Shown here: positions 43,239 to 51,639 of the stretch, piece by piece
How positions within the stretch are numbered: the stretch's first letter is position 1
Layout of the letters: each line of letters opens with the position of its first letter
Source: Jeotgalibaca sp052266715
GTDB taxonomy: Bacteria > Bacillota > Bacilli > Lactobacillales > Aerococcaceae
Assembly: GCA_052266715.1 (NCBI GenBank)
Contig: JBQPRB010000002.1
Reading direction: 5' to 3' (one strand)
DNA: 64,000 nt
Program-made: the position numbers and the translations under genes
The notes under the pieces: generated by a model
What the model was told of the DNA's origin: nothing
The model's database searches: none
The model's input: only the letters and a program-made list of their open reading frames with translations

Positions 43239-44480
43239 ATGAATCGTGTAGTTATTACAGGTATGGGTGCAATCACGCCTCTTGGAAATACTGTTGAAGC
43301 ATTCTGGGATGGATTAAAGAACGGCAAGAACGGAATTGCCCCAATCACTAAATTTGATGCCTCTGAAACAGGAATTACTGTCGCTGCAGAGGTTAAAGAT
43401 TTTGATCCATCATTATTTATGGATCGTAAAGAATATAAACGAATGGATCTATATTCCCAATATGCAGTTGCAGCTTCTGTTCAAGCAGTTGAAGATGCAG
43501 GTCTTGAAGTAGACAAAATTGATGCAACGCGCTTTGGCGTTATTATCGGTTCTGGTATCGGTGGATTAAACGAAATGGAATCAGGCATCATCAAGATGCA
43601 TAATAAAGGACCAAAACGTGTGCCACCAATGTTCGTACCCATGACGATTGGGAATATGGCTGCTGGTAATACTTCTATTAAAGTCGGTGCTAAAGGAATT
43701 TCTCTTGACATCGTAACAGCATGTGCTTCTGCAACCAATTCTATTGGTGAAGCTTATCGTAATATTAAACATGGTTATTCCGATGCTATTATTGCCGGAG
43801 GTTCAGAAGGTACGATTTGTGAAATTGGTATCGCTGGATTTGCTGCCCTAACAGCATTATCTCAAAGTACAGACCCAGATCGTGCATCCATACCATTTGA
43901 CAAAGAACGTAATGGTTTTGTTATGGGTGAAGGTGCAGGAGTCTTGTTACTCGAGAGCCTTGAGCATGCACAAAAACGCGGCGCTAATATTTTGGCAGAA
44001 GTCGTTGGTTATGGCTCAAACTCTGATGCATACCATATGACGGCTCCAAGCGTTGATGGTAGTGGTGCAGGGGAAGCAATGAAAATGGCCATGCGCGAAG
44101 CAGGTGTTGAACCATCAGATATTGATTATATCAATGCACATGGAACAAGTACGCCAGCAAATGATTCGTCTGAAACAAAAGCAATTAAATATGCATTAGG
44201 CGAAGAATTGGCACATAAAGTAGCTATTTCAAGTTCTAAGAGTATGACAGGTCATTTATTAGGTGCCGCCGGTGGTATCGAATCGATTGCATGTGTTAAA
44301 GCCTTAATGAATGATTTCGTTCCACCAACAATCGGATTGAAAGAAAAAGATGAAGCATGCGACCTTGATTATATTGCTAATGTTGGACGTGAACAAGAAG
44401 TTCGCTATACATTGAACAATTCACTAGGTTTTGGTGGCCACAATGCGGTCTTATGCTTTAAAAAGTGGGAGGAAGCTTAG
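43239..44480 (+). CDS. fabF: 3-oxoacyl-ACP synthase II
   Basis: Elongating condensing enzyme of 413 residues. Begins RVVITGMGAITPLG; Cys in VTACASATNSIG (about residue 164), His in NAHGTSTPANDSSE and second His in SKSMTGHLLGAAGG. ATG behind AAGGAGGAG. Confidence 0.96.
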   Translation: MNRVVITGMGAITPLGNTVEAFWDGLKNGKNGIAPITKFDASETGITVAAEVKDFDPSLFMDRKEYKRMDLYSQYAVAASVQAVEDAGLEVDKIDATRFGVIIGSGIGGLNEMESGIIKMHNKGPKRVPPMFVPMTIGNMAAGNTSIKVGAKGISLDIVTACASATNSIGEAYRNIKHGYSDAIIAGGSEGTICEIGIAGFAALTALSQSTDPDRASIPFDKERNGFVMGEGAGVLLLESLEHAQKRGANILAEVVGYGSNSDAYHMTAPSVDGSGAGEAMKMAMREAGVEPSDIDYINAHGTSTPANDSSETKAIKYALGEELAHKVAISSSKSMTGHLLGAAGGIESIACVKALMNDFVPPTIGLKEKDEACDLDYIANVGREQEVRYTLNNSLGFGGHNAVLCFKKWEEA

Positions 44481-44935
44481 TGAATTACGAAAATATCAAA
44501 GAACTTATTTCTTTAATTGATGCTTCCTCATTAAAAGAAATGGAATACGCAAAAGATGGTGTTTTCTTGCGTTTATCCAAGAACGAGAACCAAGCAGTGG
44601 CTACCACTGTTGCAAAAACAGAGCGTGCGACTGAAGAACAAGTCGTAACATCTACTCCAACTATTCAAACAGAGGCTAGCCACATCGCGGAAGAAGCAGA
44701 AGGTAAAATCGTCAGTTCTCCAATCGTTGGGGTCGTTTACCTACAAGCGAACCCAGAATCAGCCCCGTATGTGGCTGTTGGGGATACAATCGAAGAAGGC
44801 CAAGTACTTTGTTTGGTTGAAGCCATGAAAATCATGAATGAAATTAATTCAGAATACCAAGGAAAAATTGCGGAAATTCTAGTTGAAAACGGACAAGTTG
44901 TTGAATACAACCAACCGCTATTTCGCGTTATCTAA
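44480..44935 (+). CDS. accB: Biotin carboxyl carrier protein
   Basis: 151 residues: N-terminal region, a Thr/Ala/Glu-rich linker (about 35-75) and a biotinyl domain with the attachment Lys in EAMKIMNEI. GTG 44480 overlaps the fabF stop codon (TAGTG) and has GGGAGG inside the fabF end; the longer frame from 44465 lies within the ribosome site. Confidence 0.94.
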   Translation: MNYENIKELISLIDASSLKEMEYAKDGVFLRLSKNENQAVATTVAKTERATEEQVVTSTPTIQTEASHIAEEAEGKIVSSPIVGVVYLQANPESAPYVAVGDTIEEGQVLCLVEAMKIMNEINSEYQGKIAEILVENGQVVEYNQPLFRVI

Positions 44936-44950
44936 AAAGGAGCTAATAAC

Positions 44951-45382
44951 ATGAGCGTATTAAATTCACAAGAAGTAATGGATCTTATTCCTAACCGTTA
45001 TCCTATTTTCTTCATTGATAAAGTAGAAGAATTAATCCCAGGAGAAAAAGTAGTTGCAATTAAAAATGTAACGATTAATGAGCCATTTTTCCAAGGCCAT
45101 TTCCCAGGCGAACCTGTAATGCCGGGCGTTCTGATTATTGAATCTTTGGCACAAGCTGGATCCATTCCTTTGTTGAAATTGGAACAATTCCAAGGTCAAA
45201 CTGCTTACTTAGGTGGTTTGAATAAAATTAAATTCCGTCAAAAAGTTGTTCCTGGAGATGTACTACGCCTTCAAGTCGATATTGTCAAATTGAAATCCTA
45301 TGCTGGAATTGGTTATGGACAAGCATTTGTAGGCGATAAAAAAGTTGCGGAAGCAGAAATGACATTTATTATTGGGAGATAA
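44951..45382 (+). CDS. fabZ: 3-hydroxyacyl-ACP dehydratase
   Basis: 143-residue hotdog-fold enzyme. Catalytic His in FQGHFPGEPVMPGVL with Glu in IIESLAQAG. Begins with IPNRYPI. Between accB and accC as in other Lactobacillales. ATG behind AAGGAG. Confidence 0.95.
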   Translation: MSVLNSQEVMDLIPNRYPIFFIDKVEELIPGEKVVAIKNVTINEPFFQGHFPGEPVMPGVLIIESLAQAGSIPLLKLEQFQGQTAYLGGLNKIKFRQKVVPGDVLRLQVDIVKLKSYAGIGYGQAFVGDKKVAEAEMTFIIGR

Positions 45383-45385
45383 ACG

Positions 45386-46744
45386 ATGCTGAAAAAAGTT
45401 TTGATAGCAAATCGCGGTGAAATTGCCGTTCGAATTATACGGGCATGCCATGAAATGGGAATCCAGACGGTTGCTGTCTATTCTGAAGCAGATCGTGAGG
45501 CTTTGCATACACAACTGGCTACTGAAGCAATTTGTATTGGTCCTGCACGGGCGTCCGAGTCATACCTTGATATGACAAGTATTTTAAGCGCTGCTGTCGT
45601 TACCGGCGCACAAGCTATTCACCCAGGATTTGGCTTTTTATCAGAAAACAGTATCTTCGCAACGATGTGTGAAGAAATGAATATTGTTTTTATTGGTCCA
45701 AAAGCTGAGACTATCGACTTGATGGGGAATAAGTCTAATGCGCGCAATGCCATGATGGAAGCAAAAGTTCCAGTCATTCCTGGAAGTAAAGGATATATTA
45801 AAACCGTTGAAGAGGCAGAAATAAAAGCTAATGAGCTAGGCTATCCGGTTATCTTAAAAGCTGCCGCTGGTGGCGGTGGGAAAGGCATGCGGAAAATTTC
45901 TCAAGCATCTGAATTGGCAACCCTTTTCAGCCAAGCGAAAGCTGAAGCAAAAGCTGCTTTTGGTGATGACCGTATGTATCTCGAAAAAATAATCAGCCCA
46001 GCACGGCATATTGAAGTACAAATACTGGCAGATGAGTTCGGTAACGTCATTCATTTAGGCGAACGGGACTGTTCTTTACAAAGAAACCATCAAAAAGTAT
46101 TGGAAGAATCTCCTTCCACTTATATTTCGGAAAAAACCCGAGCGGAAATGGGAGAGACTGCCGTTCGCGCAGCTAAATATGTTGATTATCGCAATGCCGG
46201 TACCATTGAATTTTTGGTAGACACAGACGAGAATTTTTACTTTATGGAAATGAATACACGTATTCAGGTGGAACACCCTGTAACTGAAATGGCTACAGGA
46301 ATAGATATTGTAAAAGAGCAATTAAGAATCGCTAGTAGACTGCCACTTAGTATCAAGCAAGAAGATGTTCAAATTACTGGTCATACCATCGAATGTCGCA
46401 TTAATGCTGAAAATCCTGCATTAGGTTTCCGTCCTTCATCCGGTACAGTAGAATATTTGTATTTACCAAGTGGCGGAAATGGATTACGTGTTGAGAGTGC
46501 CATGTATGGCGGATATACAATCCCTCCATTTTATGACTCTATGGTTGCGAAAATCATTACCAAAGGTGAAAATCGTGAAGAAGCTATTGCCAAAATGAAA
46601 CGTGCTCTTCATGAACTCGTCATCGAGGGTGTGGACACAAACCGTGAATTCCAGCAAGCTATCTTAAGTGATGATAACTTCGTGTATGGTAATTTTGATA
46701 CGGATTATCTACAAACTACGTTTTTACCAAATTGGCAACCATAA
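45386..46744 (+). CDS. accC: Acetyl-CoA carboxylase, biotin carboxylase subunit
   Basis: 452 residues, ATP-grasp fold: KKVLIANRGEIAVRIIR at the start, glycine-rich AAAGGGGKGMR, ERDCSLQRRHQK-like RNHQKVLEE with carboxylation residues, MNTRIQVEHPVTE and the C-terminal domain. Carboxylates biotin on AccB. 4 bases after fabZ. Confidence 0.96.
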   Translation: MLKKVLIANRGEIAVRIIRACHEMGIQTVAVYSEADREALHTQLATEAICIGPARASESYLDMTSILSAAVVTGAQAIHPGFGFLSENSIFATMCEEMNIVFIGPKAETIDLMGNKSNARNAMMEAKVPVIPGSKGYIKTVEEAEIKANELGYPVILKAAAGGGGKGMRKISQASELATLFSQAKAEAKAAFGDDRMYLEKIISPARHIEVQILADEFGNVIHLGERDCSLQRNHQKVLEESPSTYISEKTRAEMGETAVRAAKYVDYRNAGTIEFLVDTDENFYFMEMNTRIQVEHPVTEMATGIDIVKEQLRIASRLPLSIKQEDVQITGHTIECRINAENPALGFRPSSGTVEYLYLPSGGNGLRVESAMYGGYTIPPFYDSMVAKIITKGENREEAIAKMKRALHELVIEGVDTNREFQQAILSDDNFVYGNFDTDYLQTTFLPNWQP

Positions 46745-46769
46745 ATAATAGAAGGTAAGAGGTGAGGAA

Positions 46770-47645
46770 ATGAAACTATTTCGTAAACGTCCATATATAC
46801 CTTTGGGACCTTCCTCAACCCAAGAAGAAGCAAACCAAAAACCAATTGTCCCGGAAGGCCTTTGGAAAAAATGTCCGAATTGCAGTAAGACGATTTATAG
46901 TAAAGATTTAGGGGCAGATAAAATGTGCCCGCATTGTCATTACAATTTCCGTATCCCTGCTTCGGAACGTATTGACTTGATAGTTGATGAAAAATCTTTT
47001 GAAGAATGGTACCAAGAGATGCCAACTGTAAATCCATTGAACTTTCCGGGTTACGATGATAAATTAGCAAAAACAAAAGAAAGTACTGGCACTAAAGAAG
47101 CTGTTATAGTAGGGAAAGCCAAGATTAAAGGCAATGACACAGTCCTATGTGTTATGGATTCAACCTTTTTTATGGGCAGTATGGGGACGGTTGTAGGTGA
47201 AAAACTGACGCGAGCGATTGAACAAGCTATTGCATTACAACTGCCTCTTATTATATTTACAGCTTCTGGTGGTGCTAGAATGCAAGAAGGGATCATGTCC
47301 CTTATGCAAATGGCAAAAGTTAGTGTGGCGGTATCGAACTTGCAAAAAGCAGGTTTACCGTACTTCACTGTTTTAACTGATCCAACTACCGGTGGAGTTA
47401 CTGCCAGTTTTGCGATGCAAGGAGATATTATTCTTGCAGAACCAGGAGCTACAATAGGTTTTGCTGGCAAGCGGGTTATTGAGCAGACAATCAAAGCGAC
47501 TGTTCCTGAAGGTTTTCAAACTGCAGAACATCTACTTAAAAAAGGTTTTATTGATCATATTATCCCAAGAAAACAGTTACGCGATAAGCTGGGATTTTTA
47601 TTAGAGTTGCATTGCCCGCAGAAAGTGAGGGTTATGCATGAGTAA
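46770..47645 (+). CDS. accD: Acetyl-CoA carboxylase, carboxyltransferase beta subunit
   Basis: 291 residues with an N-terminal zinc ribbon (CPNCSKTI ... CPHCHYNF, four Cys) and a crotonase-like carboxyltransferase core with TASGGARMQEG and DPTTGGVTASFA. ATG behind GGTGAGG. Overlaps accA by 8 bases, in line with an A2B2 complex. Confidence 0.95.
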   Translation: MKLFRKRPYIPLGPSSTQEEANQKPIVPEGLWKKCPNCSKTIYSKDLGADKMCPHCHYNFRIPASERIDLIVDEKSFEEWYQEMPTVNPLNFPGYDDKLAKTKESTGTKEAVIVGKAKIKGNDTVLCVMDSTFFMGSMGTVVGEKLTRAIEQAIALQLPLIIFTASGGARMQEGIMSLMQMAKVSVAVSNLQKAGLPYFTVLTDPTTGGVTASFAMQGDIILAEPGATIGFAGKRVIEQTIKATVPEGFQTAEHLLKKGFIDHIIPRKQLRDKLGFLLELHCPQKVRVMHE

Positions 47646-48426
47646 ACGAGATGCTAATGAAATTGTAGAAAACGCACGGAGTATGGAGCGTTTAACTACC
47701 CAAGAACTAGCAGAAGGTATTTTCACCGATTTTTTTGAACTCCATGGTGATCGTAAATATGGGGATGATTCCGCTATTATCGGTGGTATCGCTACTCTAA
47801 ACGGTATGCCCGTAACGGTTATCGGCACTCAAAAAGGCCGAGATTTAAAGGAAAATATCCATCGCAATTTTGGCTCTCCTAATCCTGAAGGTTACCGTAA
47901 ATCAATCCGTTTGATGAAACAAGCTGAGCGCTTCAATCGTCCGGTTATCACTTTTATCAATACTTCTGGAGCGTATTGTGATATTGATTCTGAAGATAGA
48001 GGTATTGGAGAAGCGATAGCGGAAAGTCTATTGGTTATGTCACAGTTAAGCGTTCCTATCTTATCCATTTTTATTGGTGAAGGTGGAAGCGGCGGCGCTT
48101 TGGCATTGGGAATGGGTAATAAAGTATGGATGATGGAGAATACGATGTATTCAGTGCTCTCGCCAGAAGGTTTTGCGTCAATCTTATGGAAAGATGCATC
48201 ACGGTCAAAAGAAGCAGCAGAAATCATGAAATTAACGCCAGACGATTTGTTGGAATTAACCGTTGTTGACAAAGTCATTTCGGAGACAAGACGTAAAGTT
48301 AAATTGACTAAATTCGAATTAATGAATCGTTTGCGTGAAGAGATAGAAGAAGGGTTGAAGGAAATGATGACCTGGGATGCAGAGTATGTTATCCAACAGC
48401 GTCAAGAGCGTTTCCGACAGTTCTAA
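47638..48426 (+). CDS. accA: Acetyl-CoA carboxylase, carboxyltransferase alpha subunit
   Basis: 262 residues; crotonase-like core with DLHGDRKYGDD-type motif FELHGDRKYGDD, FGSPNPEGYRK and IGEGGSGGALALG. The N-terminal helical part is shortened, as in Lactobacillales. Last gene of the fab-acc operon, ending just before the terminator. Confidence 0.95.
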   Translation: MSKRDANEIVENARSMERLTTQELAEGIFTDFFELHGDRKYGDDSAIIGGIATLNGMPVTVIGTQKGRDLKENIHRNFGSPNPEGYRKSIRLMKQAERFNRPVITFINTSGAYCDIDSEDRGIGEAIAESLLVMSQLSVPILSIFIGEGGSGGALALGMGNKVWMMENTMYSVLSPEGFASILWKDASRSKEAAEIMKLTPDDLLELTVVDKVISETRRKVKLTKFELMNRLREEIEEGLKEMMTWDAEYVIQQRQERFRQF

Positions 48427-48430
48427 AAAG

Positions 48431-48468
48431 AAAGTTTACCAATTCATTGCGATTGGTAAGCTTTTTTT
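48431..48468 (+). terminator. Terminator of the fab-acc operon
   Basis: AAAGTTTACCAAT paired with ATTGGTAAGCTTT with one mismatch, then T-run. Confidence 0.85.
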
Positions 48469-48504
48469 GTTATGATTTGTTTGATATTCGAAAGGAGGGC
48501 GTAT

Positions 48505-49431
48505 ATGGATTCTTTTCCGTTCCCCAATAACTTTGAAGCGTATTTTCAAAAAGCAATGAATGAAATGGTAAATGGGAATTTTGAACAAACCATTATCTAT
48601 ATTAAAAAAGCACTAGACATCCAGATGGATGAGGAATTATTTAATGTCTGTTTAACGTTATTAAAAGATTTAAACCGTCTGGAGGAAGGTTTAGAGCTGA
48701 TCAAACAACACAAAGCCTATTTATATGAATCTATTCGGGTTGAAAAAAATGATTTGATTTTTATTACTTTATTAATAGAAAGTGGAAGACTATCTGAAGC
48801 AAAAAAACAAATTAATCAACGATGGGCAAACTTTAAAAATAACCCAGATTACGCGCATATACAAAACATATTAGAGCAGTATCTTAATCAAGTTGAAACC
48901 AAGCAATTGCAGCAAAAGGAAGAAGGAATCGATAAGGTTCTAACGGAAAGCAAATCAATAATAAATAAACCTTATTATCTCCAGATGAATTTCGTTAAAT
49001 CCATTCAAGTGTTATCAGACCAAGATATTTTGATAGCCACGAATGAATTATTGCGGAATCAATCCGTCCACCCCCTTATTAAAACAGAAGTTCTATCACT
49101 CTTAGTAGATAGGGGAATGACAGGTTCAATCGAATTGTATAAAGAAGGAGTGAAACAATCAGTAAAGTTGGCACAGCTTAAGCAGCCCAATGAAACTCCG
49201 TTTTATTTAGAAGGTATTTATTACATCGAGGGTCAGACTTTTAGAGATGAAATGGAAAAACAACGCCTTCAGGAAAATTTCTTCTTACATGTTCTGTATT
49301 ATTACCCCTTTGAAACAGATATTTTCGGAAATCCGGATGCCTGGTTTACCGCTGTACGCTTTCCGGTAAAAAATTCCCGAGTGAGTGATTACGTGGAGAG
49401 GGCTGAAAAAGGTCTAGATTTATTGACGTAA
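48505..49431 (+). CDS. TPR-like repeat protein, unknown function
   Basis: 308 residues, mostly helical with a TPR-like pattern in the first 110 residues (AMNEMVNGNFEQTIIYIKKAL and LLESGRLSEAKKQI) and a charged helical linker (about 125-160). No signal peptide or membrane helix. Similar proteins of unknown role occur in Lactobacillales; I cannot name a partner. ATG 48505 follows AAAGGAGGG; the frame from 48472 starts before the ribosome site. Confidence 0.65.
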   Translation: MDSFPFPNNFEAYFQKAMNEMVNGNFEQTIIYIKKALDIQMDEELFNVCLTLLKDLNRLEEGLELIKQHKAYLYESIRVEKNDLIFITLLIESGRLSEAKKQINQRWANFKNNPDYAHIQNILEQYLNQVETKQLQQKEEGIDKVLTESKSIINKPYYLQMNFVKSIQVLSDQDILIATNELLRNQSVHPLIKTEVLSLLVDRGMTGSIELYKEGVKQSVKLAQLKQPNETPFYLEGIYYIEGQTFRDEMEKQRLQENFFLHVLYYYPFETDIFGNPDAWFTAVRFPVKNSRVSDYVERAEKGLDLLT

Positions 49432-49498
49432 AAGCGTTTCCAGACTATAATAAAATATATGGTGGCTTTGTGGTTTTCAAAATGAAGGAGGATCTCTC

Positions 49499-49747
49499 AT
49501 GACTAATGGAATCGTTAAATGGTTTAGTAACGAAAAAGGATATGGTTTTATCGAGAGGTTGGATACTCAGGAAGATGTCTTCGTCCATTTTACCGGCATT
49601 AATCATGAAGGCTTTAAAACACTTAGTGAAGGGCAACTCGTAACCTTCAAAATAGCTGAAGGAGCACGCGGTCCTCAAGCGACTGATGTATATGTTAATG
49701 AGGATGAAAGGCCAGAATTAGAGGAAGATTCCACGAATTATGATTAG
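49499..49747 (+). CDS. Cold-shock domain protein with acidic tail
   Basis: 82 residues. The first 65 form a CSD with the RNP motifs GIVKWFSNEKGYGFIE and DVFVHF, so it binds single-stranded nucleic acid. The tail (about 66-82) is acidic (VNEDERPELEEDSTNYD), about 15 residues longer than usual CspA-type proteins. ATG follows AAGGAGG. It overlaps the RNase H-like gene by 8 bases. Confidence 0.9.
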   Translation: MTNGIVKWFSNEKGYGFIERLDTQEDVFVHFTGINHEGFKTLSEGQLVTFKIAEGARGPQATDVYVNEDERPELEEDSTNYD

Positions 49748-50129
49748 AATGTATATTGATGGGTCTGCAAATCCCAAAAAGAAAATATCTGGGATGGGCA
49801 TTGTCATAATTGAATCAGGCAAACAGGTGCAATTAAGCGAAAAGTTGGAGACATACTTTGATAATCACGAAGCGGAGTTTATTGCACTCCAGTATGCGTT
49901 AGATTACTTATTAAGTATAAAAAAACAAAATGAGGTTATTTTCTGTCATTCAGACAGCAAGATGTTGGTGGACGCAATAGAAAAGAAATATAGTCGAAAA
50001 GAGAGTCATGTTCGACACCTTAGTGAAATTCTTCGTACTTTAAAACAATTTCCCCAATTTTACTTGAAATGGGTACCCGAAAAGGAAAATAAGGGGGCCG
50101 ATAGACTGGCACGAAATGCGCTTAAATAG
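49740..50129 (+). CDS. RNase HI-like (reverse-transcriptase-like) protein
   Basis: 129 residues of the RNase H fold. The four acidic catalytic positions are kept: Asp in YIDGSAN (7), Glu in HEAEFIAL (about 45), Asp in HSDSKML (about 71) and Asp in NKGADRLARN (about 122). It is similar to the YpdQ/RnhA-like group, so RNA-DNA hybrid cleavage is plausible but not assured. Translation is probably coupled to the cold-shock gene it overlaps (ATGATTAG). Confidence 0.82.
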   Translation: MIRMYIDGSANPKKKISGMGIVIIESGKQVQLSEKLETYFDNHEAEFIALQYALDYLLSIKKQNEVIFCHSDSKMLVDAIEKKYSRKESHVRHLSEILRTLKQFPQFYLKWVPEKENKGADRLARNALK

Positions 50130-50167
50130 CTTCTTGCTCGAATTGTTAGAGGAAGATTAAAAAGGTG

Positions 50168-50196
50168 TTGACATCCTAACCATAGTCTAATATAAT
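50168..50196 (+). promoter_or_regulatory. Promoter of the arginine operon
   Basis: Perfect TTGACA (50168-50173) and perfect TATAAT (50191-50196) with 17-base spacing, 560 bases upstream of argB and directly before the T-box leaders. Confidence 0.9.
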
Positions 50197-50220
50197 AATT
50201 TCATTGTTACATTCTAATAT

Positions 50221-50475
50221 TGAAAAAATCAATGATAGAGAGAGTAAATTGGATTGTTTTATTTCAGCGAGTCAGGGTAGAGTGGAAGCCTGTCAATAAA
50301 AAACCAATTGAAACGCACTTTATCGATGAAGAGGTGAACCTAAGTAGCTTCTTCCGCAGATCATGCGTTATTACAATGAGGTGGATATGCCATGAGCATG
50401 TCAACTAGAGTGGTACCGCGGATTCAACCTATATATGAACCCGTCTCTTGCGATTAGCGAGGGACGGGTTTTTTG
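50221..50475 (+). promoter_or_regulatory. T-box riboswitch 1, arginine (specifier CGC)
   Basis: Stem I begins near the AGAGAGAGTAA motif at 50236; the specifier region reads GAAACGCA with codon CGC at 50314-50316 (GAA-N-codon-A pattern). The antiterminator T-box AGAGTGGTACCGCGG is at 50407-50421 and the terminator hairpin AACCCGTC with T-run at 50438-50475. The UGGU bulge expects a tRNA with discriminator A. Uncharged tRNA-Arg would favour readthrough. Short open frames inside it are not genes. Confidence 0.9.
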
Positions 50476-50495
50476 TGTTCAAATTAATAAGGAAG

Positions 50496-50734
50496 TCGAT
50501 GAAAAAGAGAGTAATTTGTCCGAGTATTTTCAGCGAGATAAGGGTGGTGGGAGCTTATCAATCAAGGGCAGATGAACCGCACTTTGGAGACATGTTGGTG
50601 AACATTACAGTAGCCAACGACGCATGCTGAGCGATAAAGCAGGTTGAGGGGACAGATGACGATCCATCTGTCAAAAAGAGTGGTACCGCGGGAAAAGCCC
50701 GTCTCTATTTAATAATAGAGATGGGCTTTTTTTA
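50496..50734 (+). promoter_or_regulatory. T-box riboswitch 2, arginine (specifier CGC)
   Basis: A second full T-box directly after the first: AGAGAGTAA near 50505, specifier region GAACCGCACTTT with CGC at 50578-50580, T-box AGAGTGGTACCGCGG at 50677-50691, and a terminator hairpin AAAGCCC-TCTCTAT with T-run at 50693-50734. Same specifier as T-box 1. It controls argB, whose ATG follows 21 bases later. Confidence 0.92.
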
Positions 50735-50754
50735 TACTTTTAAGGAGGGAAAAC

Positions 50755-51639
50755 ATGATTATTACCGCAGATGAAAGAGCAGAAATTTTACTGGACAGTT
50801 TGAGCTATATCAAAAAATTCCATAACAAAATAGTCGTAATCAAATATGGCGGGAATGCGATGTTAAACGATGAACTGAAGGCTTCGGTCATTAAGGACCT
50901 TGTTTTATTGAAATACATCGGCATGAATCCGGTCATTGTCCACGGAGGAGGGCCTGAAATTACCCATTACATGGAATTGAAAGGAATCGAGACGACATTT
51001 ATCGATGGCTTGCGTGTGACGACACCGGAAACGATGAAAATTGCCGAGATGGTCTTGACGGGCAGTATTTCACCGGAAATTACAGCTTTGTTCAATCAGA
51101 ATGGTGTACCGAGCATCAGCATGAGCGGCAAAGACGGCAAATCCATTATTGCCGAACAAAGATGCCCCGAACTGGGTTTGGTGGGAAAAGTAACCCAAGT
51201 CAACACCCAATATATTACTAACCTAATCAATGAGGGCTATGTTCCGGTGATATCGCCCATTGCCTACGGTGAAGATGGCAGCAGCCTGAATGTAAATTCA
51301 GATGAAGTTGCTAAACACTTGGCTACGGCGCTTGCAGCGGACAAGCTTATCCTGCTTACAGATGTGGATGGCGTGCTTGCCGAACCTGGCGATAGCCAAT
51401 CACTTATGTCCCGCTTGACGCCTAAACAAATTAGAGAGGGAATCGATACACGGACTATCACAGGTGGAATGATTCCCAAAATGGAATGTTGCCTTGGGGC
51501 AATTTCAGGGGGAGTTAAACGCTGCCACATCATTAACGGCACTATCCCGCATGCGATCCTGTTGGAATTGTTCACGAAAGAAGGAATTGGAACCATGATT
51601 ACGAACGAGGGGGATACCTATGAAGACGCAAATTGCTGA
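50755..51639 (+). CDS. argB: Acetylglutamate kinase
   Basis: Phosphorylates N-acetylglutamate, the second step of arginine synthesis. 294 residues of the amino-acid kinase fold: IVVIKYGGNAM (about 21-31), VHGGGPEI, LTDVDGVL and GGMIPKMECC. Length and motifs normal. ATG behind AAGGAGGG. Overlaps argD by 20 bases. The region is visibly GC-richer than the fab cluster. Confidence 0.95.
   Translation: MIITADERAEILLDSLSYIKKFHNKIVVIKYGGNAMLNDELKASVIKDLVLLKYIGMNPVIVHGGGPEITHYMELKGIETTFIDGLRVTTPETMKIAEMVLTGSISPEITALFNQNGVPSISMSGKDGKSIIAEQRCPELGLVGKVTQVNTQYITNLINEGYVPVISPIAYGEDGSSLNVNSDEVAKHLATALAADKLILLTDVDGVLAEPGDSQSLMSRLTPKQIREGIDTRTITGGMIPKMECCLGAISGGVKRCHIINGTIPHAILLELFTKEGIGTMITNEGDTYEDANC

Noticed and set aside
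50220..50630. Two frames of about 60 codons in the arg leader
   Set aside because: They lie inside the T-box structures; the ATG/TTG codons lack ribosome sites and the sequences match T-box motifs rather than protein.
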